DNA from: RPRB01 sp035519675
GTDB taxonomy: Bacteria; Myxococcota; Myxococcia; Myxococcales; Myxococcaceae
DNA: 64,000 nucleotides
Reading direction: 5' to 3'
Assembly: GCA_035519675.1 (NCBI GenBank)
Contig: DATIWB010000112.1
Span: 8,871-72,870 of the forward strand
The notes under the pieces were generated by a model. That model ran no database searches, was not told the origin of the DNA, and was given only the letters and a program-made list of their open reading frames with translations. This document shows, piece by piece, positions 8,730 to 17,066 of the stretch. Position 1 is the stretch's first letter; every line of letters starts with the position of its first letter. The position numbers and the translations under genes are program-made.

Positions 8730-9116
8730 GTGGAAGCCGTCCTCGACGCCATCGCCGAGCCGCGCCGCCGGGAGATCCTGCGTCTGGTCCTCCGGCAGCA
8801 GCTCTCCTCCGGGGAGATCGCCTCCCGGTTCGACGTCACCCGCTCGGCAATCTCCCAGCATCTGCGGATCCTCGAGCGCGTCGGGCTGGTCTCCGTCGAG
8901 CAGGCCGGGACTCGACGCCTGTACCGCGCCCGCCCGGAGGGTCTGGCCGGATTGCGTGAGTACCTGGAAGAGTTCTGGGGTGACCGCCTGGTGAATCTCA
9001 AGCAGGCGGTGGAGAACCAGGAGCGCAAGGAGGCACCGTGGCGGAGGAGCCAGGGAGAGCGATCGAGCTCTCGATCTGGATCGCGGCGCGACCGGAAACG
9101 GTCTTCGCGTTCCTGA
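8730..9116 (+). CDS. ArsR-family winged-helix repressor
   Basis: A 128-residue protein beginning at GTG with 'EAVLDAIAEPRRREILRLVL', the standard first helix of ArsR/SmtB repressors. The recognition segment is 'GEIASRFDVTRSAISQHLRI' and the wing 'SVEQAGTRRLYRARPEGLA'. The helix after it (LREYLEEFW) matches the ArsR subgroup encoded beside SRPBCC/AHSA1 proteins and lacks metal-binding cysteines. The reading frame continues 79 bases into the next gene, adding an Arg/Ser-rich tail that may be incidental. It is divergent from the DUF899 gene, with paired palindromes between, and probably represses both directions. Confidence 0.88.
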   Translation: MEAVLDAIAEPRRREILRLVLRQQLSSGEIASRFDVTRSAISQHLRILERVGLVSVEQAGTRRLYRARPEGLAGLREYLEEFWGDRLVNLKQAVENQERKEAPWRRSQGERSSSRSGSRRDRKRSSRS

Positions 9117-9511
9117 CCGACGCGGAGAAGCTCGTCCAGTGGATCGGCCTGGAGGCCGAGCTGGAGCCGCGGCCGGGTGGGCTGTTCCGGGTGGACATGA
9201 ATCGCCAGACCGTGGTCCGGGGCCAGTACCTGACGGTGGAGCCTCCCCGGCGGGTGGTCTTCACCTGGGGACACGAGGACGGCACGGTGCTTCCCGCGGG
9301 CTCGAGCACGGTGGAGATCGTGCTGACCCCCGACCAGGGCGGAACGCGGGTCCAGCTCCGCCACTCGGACCTCCCCGGGTCCGAGCAGCCAGCGCACCGG
9401 GCTGGATGGGGGCACTACCTCGCTCGCCTCAAGACACGGGTGGAGGGTGGTGATCCGGGCCCCGATCCCTACGCCGCGCCGGACGCCGTCCACGGCTCTC
9501 GCCGGGCCTGA
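9038..9511 (+). CDS. SRPBCC (AHSA1-type) domain protein
   Basis: A 157-residue START/Bet v1-like protein. Diagnostic parts are 'WIAARPETVFAFLTDAEKLV', 'GLFRVDMNRQTVVRGQYLTV' and 'GTRVQLRHSDLPGSEQPAHR'. The family forms a hydrophobic cavity and is very often coupled to an ArsR gene, as here. It starts at a GTG after AGGAGGCACC and overlaps the regulator's 3' end by 79 bp, so the pair is translationally linked. Ligand unknown; stress or toxin handling is a guess. Confidence 0.85.
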   Translation: MAEEPGRAIELSIWIAARPETVFAFLTDAEKLVQWIGLEAELEPRPGGLFRVDMNRQTVVRGQYLTVEPPRRVVFTWGHEDGTVLPAGSSTVEIVLTPDQGGTRVQLRHSDLPGSEQPAHRAGWGHYLARLKTRVEGGDPGPDPYAAPDAVHGSRRA

Positions 9512-9946
9512 CTCCATGGTTCTGCCTGCGGCGTCGGCGCACCGCGCAACACCGACTCGCGCTGGCGCCGGGGCCGAGGGTCTCATCGCCCTGCACCGCG
9601 TCGCGCGTCATGCGACCTGGAAGGCGCGTCTCGCGACCCGGTTTGACGCTCGGCGAGCTCTGGTGTCACGGTTCGCGGGAGCGGGGGATCCGCATGGACT
9701 GCCCGGCACCGGACGCACCGCGCTGGCCTACGTCGGGAGCGACGGGGGAACGCTCTTCGTTCGCGGCGACGGCGGCTGGTCGCGCAGCGCGCTGGGGAGC
9801 GAGGCCAACGGGGTGATGGGCACAGCTCGTCCAGGATCCTGCTCTCCCGCAGAGCTTCCAGCGCGATGCGACGTTCGACGAGGTGCCCTGAGCCGCGCCA
9901 GCCCGGGCTCGACCCGGCGCCATGCCCCGGCGGCAGCGGAGCGGGC
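9512..9946. other. Intergenic stretch, possible coding remnant
   Basis: No convincing gene fills these 435 bases. Around 9715-9830 one forward frame reads 'TALAYVGSDGGTLFVRGDGG' and 'WSRSALGSEANGVMG', which resembles a beta-propeller blade and may be a decayed fragment. There is no matching start, and the frame then loses protein-like character. No RNA gene or clear terminator was seen. Confidence 0.3.
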
Positions 9947-10399
9947 CTACCTGGGGAGCGTCTGCGAATCCGCGGCGGGCGTGCCCCACTGCACGCCGAG
10001 CACCACTGCTGCCGCGCGCCCCGCCGCCAGCACGGCCTCGGGCGACAGCTTCTCCCCCGCGTCGAACGAGGTCACCGGCACGCTGCAGATCCACGCCCGA
10101 CCGACGAAGCCGAGCGCGCGGGCCATCTTCACCACCCGGGCCAGCGCGAAGCGGTGAAGGCGATCACGCTCGTCGGTGGCGAGCGGGCTCAGGGTCACCT
10201 CGCGTGCCCGGACGTCCGCGTCGACGAACACCACCGTGTCGTGCCCCGGCAGCTCCCCGGCGAGCTCCGGCATCGCGCCGAGCACGGTCCGAAGCTCGAG
10301 CCACCCAGCCCGGGCGGCGCGCAGCAGGTCGATCACGAACGGCCCCACCCCGTCGTCACCGCGCAAGGTGTTTCCAATGCCGACCACCAGGGTGCTCAC
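9947..10399 (-). CDS. hoxW: [NiFe] hydrogenase maturation protease
   Basis: A 150-residue HycI/HoxW-type endopeptidase that cuts the C-terminal extension off the large hydrogenase subunit once nickel is inserted. It begins 'STLVVGIGNTLRGDDGVGPF', the family's nickel-sensing GN-x-L-x-x-DDG motif, and has a downstream acidic position in 'VVFVDADVRA'. The GTG start directly follows the hoxH stop, so it is the last gene of the hox operon. HoxH ends with the expected cleavable tail after its second CxxC. Confidence 0.9.
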   Translation of the reverse strand: MSTLVVGIGNTLRGDDGVGPFVIDLLRAARAGWLELRTVLGAMPELAGELPGHDTVVFVDADVRAREVTLSPLATDERDRLHRFALARVVKMARALGFVGRAWICSVPVTSFDAGEKLSPEAVLAAGRAAAVVLGVQWGTPAADSQTLPR

Positions 10400-11827
10400 T
10401 CACCGCTCCTTCCTGGCCAGCAGCTCGCCGCCGGGACCATGCACCTCGACCACCATCGCCATCTGCCCCAGCGCGTGTGTGGAACACGACAGGCACGGAT
10501 CGAAGCACCGAATGGCCGCCTCGACGCGGTTGAGCATCCCCTCGGTCAAGGCCGCCGGGTTCACGAAGCGCTCCGCGGCCTGCTTCACCGCCCGCTGCAT
10601 CGGTCCGCCGTTCTGCTGGGTGGCGATGAGGAGGTTGGCCTTCCTCACCTGACCGCCGAGGTCCACCTCGTAGTCGTGGAAGAGCGTCCCGCGCGGGGCC
10701 TCGCAGCAGCCCACCCCGGTGGTGTGGTTGGGCCGGGCCCAGCTCCTCACTCGCGTCCACTGCAGCTCGGGATCTCGCAGTCCCTGCTCGATGCGCTCCA
10801 CGCAGTGGAGCATCTCGATGAGACGGGCGTAGTGGTAGTGGAAGGACTGCGAGACCACGCCCTGCTTTCCGAGCCAGCGAAAGTTGACCAGCTCGGCGTC
10901 GGCTCGGGGCGTGCCGGTGGCCTTCACCACGTTGAGGCGGGCCAGCGGACCTACCCGGTACATCCCCTTCTGCTCGCCGAGCGGAGTGTAGAACACCGGC
11001 TTCACGTAGGTGTACGGCTCGGAAACCTCGCTCAGGTACGTCCGGTACTGGCGCGGGTCGAGGCCCTCGGCCACCACCGCTCCACCCGAATCCACCAGCC
11101 GCAAGGTGCCGTCGTAGAACTCGAGGTTCCCGTCCTCGTCCACCAGACCCAAGAAGAGCGAGGGGAAGTCGCCCAGGGCGGCGATCTCCGCGCGGAGCGG
11201 CTCGAAGGTGCGCTTCAGCCGGTCGAGCGCGAGGCGCATCGACTCGTAGAGCTCGGGGATCCACGGGAGCAGCTCGTCCACCGCGCTCCGGCTGACGACG
11301 CCGGTCACCCCGCCCGGGACCGACCAGCCAGGGTGAACCTTGCGCCCGCCCAGCAGCTCGATGGTGCGCTGCCCGAACTGGCGAAGCCGGATGCCGCGGC
11401 GGACGAAGTCCACGTCGTCGGTGCCGGCCATCGCGAAGAGGTTCCGCCGGGCCGGCTCGGCGTCCATGCCCACCAGGAGGTCGGGGCTCGAGAGGTGGAA
11501 GAAGGACAGCGCGTGCGACTGCAGCACCTGCGCCCAGGTGGCCAGCCGCCGCTGCTTCACCGCCGCCACCGGCACATCCACGCCCAGGATGCGGTCGCCG
11601 GCCTTCGACGAGGCCACGGCGTGCGACACCGGGCAGATCCCGCAGACCCGGGCCATCAACCCAGGCATCTCCTCCAGTGGGCGGCCCTCGCAGATCTTCT
11701 CGAAGCCGCGGAACTCGACGATGTGGAACTGGGCGTCGGTCAGCTTCCCCGCGCCGTCCACCTCGAGGGAGATCTTCGCGTGGCCCTCGATGCGGGTGAC
11801 CGGGTCGATGAGGAGGGTCCTGGTCAC
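10400..11827 (-). CDS. hoxH: Bidirectional [NiFe] hydrogenase large subunit HoxH
   Basis: A 475-residue catalytic subunit holding the NiFe(CN)2CO centre. The N-terminus 'TLLIDPVTRIEGHAKI' is classic. L1 is C62-GI-C65 in 'RVCGICPVSH', and L2 is 'DPCLSCSTHALGQ' near the C-terminus, followed by about 24 residues to be removed by HoxW. I chose the GTG four bases after the hoxY stop; a GTG 12 codons upstream, overlapping hoxY, is also possible. Together with HoxE/F/U/Y this forms a group 3d-type NAD-linked cytoplasmic hydrogenase. No hyp maturation genes occur in the window. Confidence 0.95.
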   Translation of the reverse strand: MTRTLLIDPVTRIEGHAKISLEVDGAGKLTDAQFHIVEFRGFEKICEGRPLEEMPGLMARVCGICPVSHAVASSKAGDRILGVDVPVAAVKQRRLATWAQVLQSHALSFFHLSSPDLLVGMDAEPARRNLFAMAGTDDVDFVRRGIRLRQFGQRTIELLGGRKVHPGWSVPGGVTGVVSRSAVDELLPWIPELYESMRLALDRLKRTFEPLRAEIAALGDFPSLFLGLVDEDGNLEFYDGTLRLVDSGGAVVAEGLDPRQYRTYLSEVSEPYTYVKPVFYTPLGEQKGMYRVGPLARLNVVKATGTPRADAELVNFRWLGKQGVVSQSFHYHYARLIEMLHCVERIEQGLRDPELQWTRVRSWARPNHTTGVGCCEAPRGTLFHDYEVDLGGQVRKANLLIATQQNGGPMQRAVKQAAERFVNPAALTEGMLNRVEAAIRCFDPCLSCSTHALGQMAMVVEVHGPGGELLARKER

Positions 11828-11831
11828 CGTC

Positions 11832-12368
11832 TCACCCGAACCTTCGCTCGAGCCGGGGCTCACGGCCCTCGAGGAGCGCGGTGATCGCCTCCCAGATATG
11901 GTCGGCGCTCGGGGGGCACCCCTGGAGCCAGAGGTCCACCTTCACCACCTGGTGCAGAGGCTTCACCTTGGACAGCAGCCGCGGCACCCCCGCCTCGCCG
12001 GACGGGAGGCCGTGCACCACCGCCGACGTCTCGCGGTAGGCGCGGTCGAACACCTCCTGCACCGGCCAGGCGTTGCGGATGGCCGACACGTTGCCGGTCA
12101 CCGCGCAGTCGCCGAAGGCCACCAGCACCTTCGAGCGCTGACGGACGAGCGAGAGCATGTCCACGTTCTCCTCGTTCACCACCGCGCCCTCCACCAGCGT
12201 CACGTCCACCTGGGGGAAGTCGGGGGTCTTGGTGTCGACCAGCGGCGAGGCGAGGAGGTCCACCTTGCCCGCGAGCTCGATCAGCCGCTCGTCGAGGTCC
12301 AGGAAGGACATGTGGCACCCCGAGCAGCCGCCGAGCCACACCGTGGCCAGCTTCAGCTTGCCGCTCAC
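11832..12368 (-). CDS. hoxY: Hydrogenase small subunit HoxY
   Basis: A 178-residue small subunit that carries the [4Fe-4S] cluster next to the NiFe site. Ligand motifs are C15-SG-C18 in 'WLGGCSGCHMSFLDLDE', a Cys in 'VAFGDCAVTGNV' and one in 'WLQGCPPSADHIW'. Its length is that of the short HoxY type with one proximal cluster. The GTG start overlaps the hoxU stop (GTGA), so the genes are translationally coupled. Confidence 0.95.
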   Translation of the reverse strand: MSGKLKLATVWLGGCSGCHMSFLDLDERLIELAGKVDLLASPLVDTKTPDFPQVDVTLVEGAVVNEENVDMLSLVRQRSKVLVAFGDCAVTGNVSAIRNAWPVQEVFDRAYRETSAVVHGLPSGEAGVPRLLSKVKPLHQVVKVDLWLQGCPPSADHIWEAITALLEGREPRLERRFG

Positions 12369-13084
12369 GGAACACCCCACTGCTTCCGCTCTCGCCCGTA
12401 CACGATGTACTTGAGGAACCGCCGGTCCTTGGTCATCTGACCCACGCCCGCGCCCTTCACGAACAGCGCGCCAGTCGGGCAGACCTGCACGCACTTGCCG
12501 CAGTCGGTGCAGGCCTCCGAGTCGCCCCAGGGGGCGGCGAGATCCGCGACCAGGTGCAGCTTCTCTCCGCGCCCCGCCATGTCCCAGACGTGCGCGCCCT
12601 CCACCTCGTCGCAGGTGCGGACGCAGCGGGTGCAGCTGATGCAGCGGTTCAGGTCCAGCCCGAACCGCTCGTGCGAGAGATCCACCGGTCGCGTCGGATT
12701 CCGGTAGGCGACGCGAACGTGGTCCACCCCGACCTCGGCCGCCATCTGCTGCAGCTCGCAGTGGCCGTTGGAGACACACACCGCGCAGACGTGGTTGCCC
12801 TCGGCGAAGAGCAGCTCGAGGAGCAGCTTGCGGTACTCGCGCAGCTGGGGGGTGTCGGTGTGCACGACCATCCCCTCCTCGACCTCGGTCATGCACGAGG
12901 TCTGCAGCCGCGCCCGGCCCTCCACCTCGACCAGGCAGAGCCGGCAGGCGCCCACGTCGGTGACGCCACCCAGGTGGCAGAGCCGGGGGATCTTGATCTC
13001 GTTGTGCCAGGCGACGGTGAAGATGCTCTGGCCCGCTACTCCGGTGACCATGCGCCCGTCGATGGTGAGCGTCTTGACGGTCAT
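12365..13084 (-). CDS. hoxU: Diaphorase iron-sulfur subunit HoxU
   Basis: A 239-residue NuoG N-terminus-like subunit that relays electrons between HoxF and HoxY. In order: a [2Fe-2S] ferredoxin part ('CHLGGVTDVGACRLCLVEVE'), a His-Cys [4Fe-4S] segment ('GNHVCAVCVSNGHCELQ') and two ferredoxin-like clusters ('CISCTRCVRTC', 'CTDCGKCVQVCP'). It overlaps hoxF by four bases (ATGA) and hoxY by four. All expected cysteine motifs are present. Confidence 0.95.
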   Translation of the reverse strand: MTVKTLTIDGRMVTGVAGQSIFTVAWHNEIKIPRLCHLGGVTDVGACRLCLVEVEGRARLQTSCMTEVEEGMVVHTDTPQLREYRKLLLELLFAEGNHVCAVCVSNGHCELQQMAAEVGVDHVRVAYRNPTRPVDLSHERFGLDLNRCISCTRCVRTCDEVEGAHVWDMAGRGEKLHLVADLAAPWGDSEACTDCGKCVQVCPTGALFVKGAGVGQMTKDRRFLKYIVYGRERKQWGVP

Positions 13085-14694
13085 GGCCTCGGCGGCTCCT
13101 TCTTCATCCGCGCGGCGAACTCCTGGGGGAAGTACTTCAGGGCGGTCATCACTGGATTTGGTGCGCTCTGGCCAAGGCCGCAGAGGCTGGTGTTGCGGAG
13201 CAGATCGGCCAGCGCCTTCAGCAGCGCGAGGTCCTCCTCGGTCGCCTCGGCGTCGCAGAACTTCTGGAGGAGCAGATGCATCTGCACCGTCCCTGCACGA
13301 CAGGGCACGCACTTGCCGCACGACTCGTCCCGACAGAACTCCATGAAGTAGCGGGCCACGTCGACCATCGAGGTGGCCTCGTCCATGACGATGAGCCCGC
13401 CCGAACCCATCATCGAGCCCACCGCCACCAGCGACTCGTAGTCCACGGGCACGTCGAGCAGATGTTCGGGCACACAGCCACCGGAGGGGCCTCCGGTCTG
13501 GATGGCCTTCACCTTCCCACCGCCGGCGATGCCGCCCGCCATCTCGTTGACGATGCGCCGCACCGGCGTGCCCATCGGCACCTCGATGAGCCCGGTGAGC
13601 TCGGTCTTCCCTGCGACCGCGAACACTTTGGTGCCCTTCGACTTCTTGGTACCGATGTTCGCGAACCAGTCGCCGCCGTGGGAGATGATCGGCGCGACGT
13701 TGGCGAAGGTCTCCACGTTGTTGATCAGCGTCGGCTTGCCCCACAGCCCCTTCTCCGGCGGGTAGGGCGGCCGGGGGCGGGGCTCGCCGCGCTTGCCCTC
13801 GATGCTGGCGATCAGCGCCGTCTCCTCGCCGCAGACGAAGGCACCGGCGCCAATGCGGATCTGCACCGAGAAGTCGAAGGTGGTGTCGAGGATGCGCGCC
13901 CCGAGCAGGCCCTCCTTCTCCGCCTGCTTGATGGCGGTCTGGAGCCGGCTGATGGCCAGCCCGTACTCACCGCGGACGTAGATGTAGCCGTGGCGTGCGC
14001 CCACGCCGTAGGCGGCAATGGCCATGCCCTCCAGCACCCGGTGCGGGTCGCCCTCCAGCACGCTGCGGTCCATGAACGCGCCCGGGTCGCCCTCGTCGGC
14101 GTTGCAGACCACGTACTTGACGTCGTTCTCCTGCTTGGCGACCAGCTGCCACTTCACCCCGGTGGGGTAGCCCGCGCCACCGCGGCCGCGCAGCCCGGAG
14201 CGCGTCACCTCGGCCACCACCTCGGCCGGCTTCATCTGGGTCAGCGCCTTGGCCAGCGCCGCGTACCCGCCAGCGGCGACGTAGGAGTCGATGCGCTCGG
14301 GGTCCACCTTCCCGGCGTTCTCCAGGACGATGCGGAGCTGGCCGGCGAAGAACGGGTGGGTCTCGAAGCTGACCTTCCGCGTCTGGAGGGAGGGCGCGGG
14401 CACGCCGTCGACCAGCCCCGGCGCATCGTCGCCGGTCACCTGGAGGAAGAGCGCACCGTCGCTCTCGCGCTTCACCAGCGGCCCCTTGCTACACAGGCCC
14501 ATGCACCCGGTGCCGACCACCTCGACGGCCTGACCGCCGGCCTTCGCCCGCGCCTGCATGCCGGCCTTGAGCGTGTCGCTGCCGATGGACTGGCAGCTCG
14601 CGGCGGTACAGACGTGGAGGCGCTCGCGGAACGTCGCGATGCGCTCCCGCTCGGCGTCGGCCCGGTCCACGAGGTCGTCAGGGTTCATGCCCAT
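13081..14694 (-). CDS. hoxF: Diaphorase flavoprotein subunit HoxF
   Basis: A 537-residue NuoF-like subunit that binds NAD(H), FMN and a [4Fe-4S] cluster. Residues 25-100 form a thioredoxin-like [2Fe-2S] domain (C29, C34, C64, C68). The FMN/NADH Rossmann part has 'GRGGAGYPTG' at 170-179 and 'CNADEGDPGAFMDR'. The C-terminal cluster motif is 'ESCGKCVPCRAGT'. A second ATG two codons in is an equally good start. It sits one base from the hoxE stop and overlaps hoxU. Confidence 0.95.
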   Translation of the reverse strand: MGMNPDDLVDRADAERERIATFRERLHVCTAASCQSIGSDTLKAGMQARAKAGGQAVEVVGTGCMGLCSKGPLVKRESDGALFLQVTGDDAPGLVDGVPAPSLQTRKVSFETHPFFAGQLRIVLENAGKVDPERIDSYVAAGGYAALAKALTQMKPAEVVAEVTRSGLRGRGGAGYPTGVKWQLVAKQENDVKYVVCNADEGDPGAFMDRSVLEGDPHRVLEGMAIAAYGVGARHGYIYVRGEYGLAISRLQTAIKQAEKEGLLGARILDTTFDFSVQIRIGAGAFVCGEETALIASIEGKRGEPRPRPPYPPEKGLWGKPTLINNVETFANVAPIISHGGDWFANIGTKKSKGTKVFAVAGKTELTGLIEVPMGTPVRRIVNEMAGGIAGGGKVKAIQTGGPSGGCVPEHLLDVPVDYESLVAVGSMMGSGGLIVMDEATSMVDVARYFMEFCRDESCGKCVPCRAGTVQMHLLLQKFCDAEATEEDLALLKALADLLRNTSLCGLGQSAPNPVMTALKYFPQEFAARMKKEPPRP

Positions 14695-14695
14695 C

Positions 14696-15178
14696 TCAGG
14701 CCCCCACCTCGTCCAGCGTCTTCTCCAGCGCCGCCACCGAGAGCTTGGGAAGGATGCGACCGTCGAGCACCACCACCGGGGCGAGGCCGCACGAGCCGAT
14801 GCACCGGGCCTGCTGGATGCCGAGCTTTCCCGGCTCGCCGCGCGCGGCGGCCAGCTGGCATCGCTTCCGGGCGGCGTCGAGCAGGGCCTTGGACCCGGCG
14901 ACGTAGCAGGCGGTGCCGGTGCAGACGAGCGCGGTGTGCTCGGCCTTCGGCTGGAGCGAGAAGAAGTTGTAGAACGTCGCCACGCCCAGCACGCGGGATG
15001 GCGGCAGCTTGAGCTTCCGCGCCACCTCCCGGAGCCGGTCCATCGACAGGTAGCCGAAGAGCTCCTGCGCGGTGTGCAGCACCTCGATGAGCGCGTCTGC
15101 GGCGTACCCCTGCCGCGACATGGCGCGCTCGAAGAGCTTGCTGCGGTTGTCCTTCACGGCCGAGGCCGTGTCCGCCAT
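14696..15178 (-). CDS. hoxE: Diaphorase subunit HoxE (NuoE-like)
   Basis: A 160-residue thioredoxin-like [2Fe-2S] protein, first gene of the hox operon. The cluster cysteines are in 'CTGTACYVAG' and 'ARCIGSCGLAPVVVLDGR'. The N-terminal helical part ('LHTAQELFGYLSMDRLREVA', 'GVATFYNFFSLQPK') is typical of NuoE. The ATG at 15178 is preferred; the frame extends 25 codons upstream without protein-like character. The presence of HoxE is characteristic of bidirectional group 3d hydrogenases. Confidence 0.93.
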   Translation of the reverse strand: MADTASAVKDNRSKLFERAMSRQGYAADALIEVLHTAQELFGYLSMDRLREVARKLKLPPSRVLGVATFYNFFSLQPKAEHTALVCTGTACYVAGSKALLDAARKRCQLAAARGEPGKLGIQQARCIGSCGLAPVVVLDGRILPKLSVAALEKTLDEVGA

Positions 15179-15302
15179 GATGGTCTCCAGCGCACCGCGC
15201 GCTCGCGGCGCCACCCGGTCACGGGGTGCGTGGGCGCGAGCCTGACAGCCCATTCAAGGCGCGTGCCGTGTCACCTCCGCCCGAAGTCGGGCGCGGACGC
15301 TG

Positions 15303-15336
15303 GGCCGCGCGCAGAATCCGCGCGGCCGTTTCTTTC
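15303..15336 (+). terminator. Strong 9-bp hairpin with T-rich tail upstream of hoxE
   Basis: GGCCGCGCG-CAGAATC-CGCGCGGCC is a perfect 9-bp stem with a 7-base loop, followed by GTTTCTTTC. This is the layout of an intrinsic terminator reading rightward, yet genes on both sides read leftward. It lies about 125 bp upstream of the hoxE start. It may end antisense transcription or act as a structured element in the hox control region. Confidence 0.5.
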
Positions 15337-15412
15337 GCCCCGCCCTGGGCGCGCGGGGTGCGGCAGCCAGGAAGCCAGGGTCCGACCGCCCCGGGGCCGG
15401 ATCAGGGGGCGC

Positions 15413-15799
15413 TCAGGGTGCTTGCCACCGGCGAAAGACCTGCGTCGTCGGATCATTCATCGGAAAGAACGACTCCACCCGTAACTCCTCGAGGGCGATG
15501 TCCTGCGGGGTGCCGAGGGTCGCGATCGTCGTGAAGAGGCTGAGATCAGTGCCCTCCTTGCGAAAGTGCATGGGGAGCACGGGGTTGCGAGGCTCGTCAG
15601 GCTGAACCTTGCGCAACGCCTCGCTCACGCCCTGATACGCCATCAGGCGGTCCAGCAGCGCCGCGACCTCCGGGCTCCCGTCCGCGGCTGCGTCCGCCTC
15701 GACGCTGCGGATGAAGTAGCGGACGACGCTCTCCCAGTTGACCAGCGCGCTCCTGGAGATTGCCCGGCCGATGCTGTCGACCACACCCAGGTCACGCAA
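15413..15799 (-). pseudogene. Truncated MmyB-like transcription factor (DNA-binding half lost)
   Basis: About 128 codons match only the C-terminal ligand-binding half of XRE/MmyB-type regulators. Diagnostic segments are 'ALVNWESVVRYFIRSVEADA', 'VLPMHFRKEGTDLSLFTTIA' and 'TLGTPQDIALEELRVESFFP'. Intact relatives are about 250-280 residues with an N-terminal helix-turn-helix. Here a TAG stop lies just upstream in frame, only a TTG could start, and dnaJ ends 50 bases away, so no room remains for the HTH. It is best read as a decapitated remnant. Confidence 0.8.
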
Positions 15800-15852
15800 C
15801 TACCCCGGAGGTCATGCGCCCGCTGATGAGGTTGGCCGCGACGGAGCTCGTG

Positions 15853-16962
15853 CTAGCCGAACAGCTCGCGCACCTTCTCGAAGAAGGTCTTGGTCTGCGG
15901 ATGTGTCTGCTCGCCGGAGAGGTCGGCGAAGCGCTCGAGCAGCTGCTTCTGCTCGGCGCTCAGATGCGTCGGCGTCTCCACCAGGATGCGCACGTGCTGG
16001 TCCCCCCGGCCGCCTCCGTGCAGATGGGGGATGCCCTTCCCCTTGATGCGGAAGACCTTGCCGCTCTGGGTGCCGGCCGGAATCTTCATCCGGTGCTTGC
16101 CGTCGAGCGTGGGCACGTCGAGCTGCGCCCCGAGCGCGGCCTGGACGAAGGACACCGGCACCTCGCAGAGCACCTCGGTGTCCTCGCGCACGAAGATGGG
16201 GTGGTCCTTCACGTGGATGACCACGTAGAGGTCTCCCGGCGGACCGCCGTGCTCACCCGGTTCCCCCTCGCCTCCGACGCGGACCCGCGTCCCGGTGTCC
16301 ACGCCAGGAGGAATCTTGACCGTGAGCGTGGTCTGCCCGTCGATGCGGCCGGCCCCGCGGCAGTGGGTGCAGGGCGTGGTCGCGGTCCGTCCCGAGCCGC
16401 CACAGGTGGTGCAGGGCCGGCTGACCGAGAAGAAGCCCTGTGTGTAGCGAAGCTCGCCTGCTCCTCCACAGGCCGGGCAGGTGCGCACCCGCTTGTCCGC
16501 ACTGCCCGTCCCCTCGCAGTGCTCGCAGCGCTTGGGCTTGGGGATGCGGACCTGCACCTCGGATCCAAACGCCGCCTCCTCGAAGGTGACCTCGAGGTTG
16601 TAACGGAGGTCGGCGCCACGGCTCCGCCCGCCTCGGCGCGCGCGCGTGGCGCCGAAGATGTCGCCGAAGATCTCCCCCAGCACGTCGTTCAGGTTCGAGG
16701 CGTTGAACCCGCCGAAGCCCTCGAACGGCGTGCCGCCGTGCCCGAACCGGTCGTAGCGGGCACGCTTCTCCGGATCCGACAGGACCTCGTAGGCCTCCGA
16801 GGCCTCCTTGAAGCGCTCCTCCGCCTGGTGGTCCCCGGGGTTCCGGTCCGGGTGGTACTGCAGGGCCAGCTTCCGGTACGCGGTCTTCAGCTCCGCCCCC
16901 GTGCACTCCCGCGCCACACCGAGGACCTCGTAGTAGTCACGCTTGCTCGCAGAGGCCGTCAT
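15853..16962 (-). CDS. dnaJ: Chaperone DnaJ
   Basis: A 369-residue type I Hsp40, co-chaperone of DnaK. The J domain has HPD at 37-39 ('LALQYHPDRNPGD'), then a Gly/Phe-rich stretch ('FGHGGTPFEGFGGFN'). Next is a zinc domain with four CxxCxGxG-type repeats ('CEHCEGTG', 'CPACGGAG', 'CTTCGGSG', 'CTHCRGAG'), and then the substrate-binding C-terminal region. Length and motifs are canonical. It stands alone here, without dnaK or grpE next to it. Confidence 0.97.
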   Translation of the reverse strand: MTASASKRDYYEVLGVARECTGAELKTAYRKLALQYHPDRNPGDHQAEERFKEASEAYEVLSDPEKRARYDRFGHGGTPFEGFGGFNASNLNDVLGEIFGDIFGATRARRGGRSRGADLRYNLEVTFEEAAFGSEVQVRIPKPKRCEHCEGTGSADKRVRTCPACGGAGELRYTQGFFSVSRPCTTCGGSGRTATTPCTHCRGAGRIDGQTTLTVKIPPGVDTGTRVRVGGEGEPGEHGGPPGDLYVVIHVKDHPIFVREDTEVLCEVPVSFVQAALGAQLDVPTLDGKHRMKIPAGTQSGKVFRIKGKGIPHLHGGGRGDQHVRILVETPTHLSAEQKQLLERFADLSGEQTHPQTKTFFEKVRELFG

Positions 16963-17048
16963 CGGTCCTTGCTCAACCCTTCACCGCCACAGGGGATTCT
17001 TGCCTCGGGGGCACCCCGGGCGGCGGGGAGCATAATGCAGCGCCGTCG

Positions 17049-17063
17049 CCCCGCAACGCGGGG
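17049..17063 (-). other. 6-bp GC hairpin just after a gene end
   Basis: CCCCGC-AAC-GCGGGG lies four bases past the stop of the leftward gene ending at 17067. The position suits a terminator, but no T-run follows on the transcript strand, so it may only stabilise the RNA end. Confidence 0.3.
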
Positions 17064-17066
17064 CCG

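Noticed and set aside
8730..9116. A metal-sensing ArsR (arsenic or zinc) interpretation.
   Set aside because: No metal-binding Cys or His pairs are present and the coupled gene is SRPBCC, not a metal transporter.
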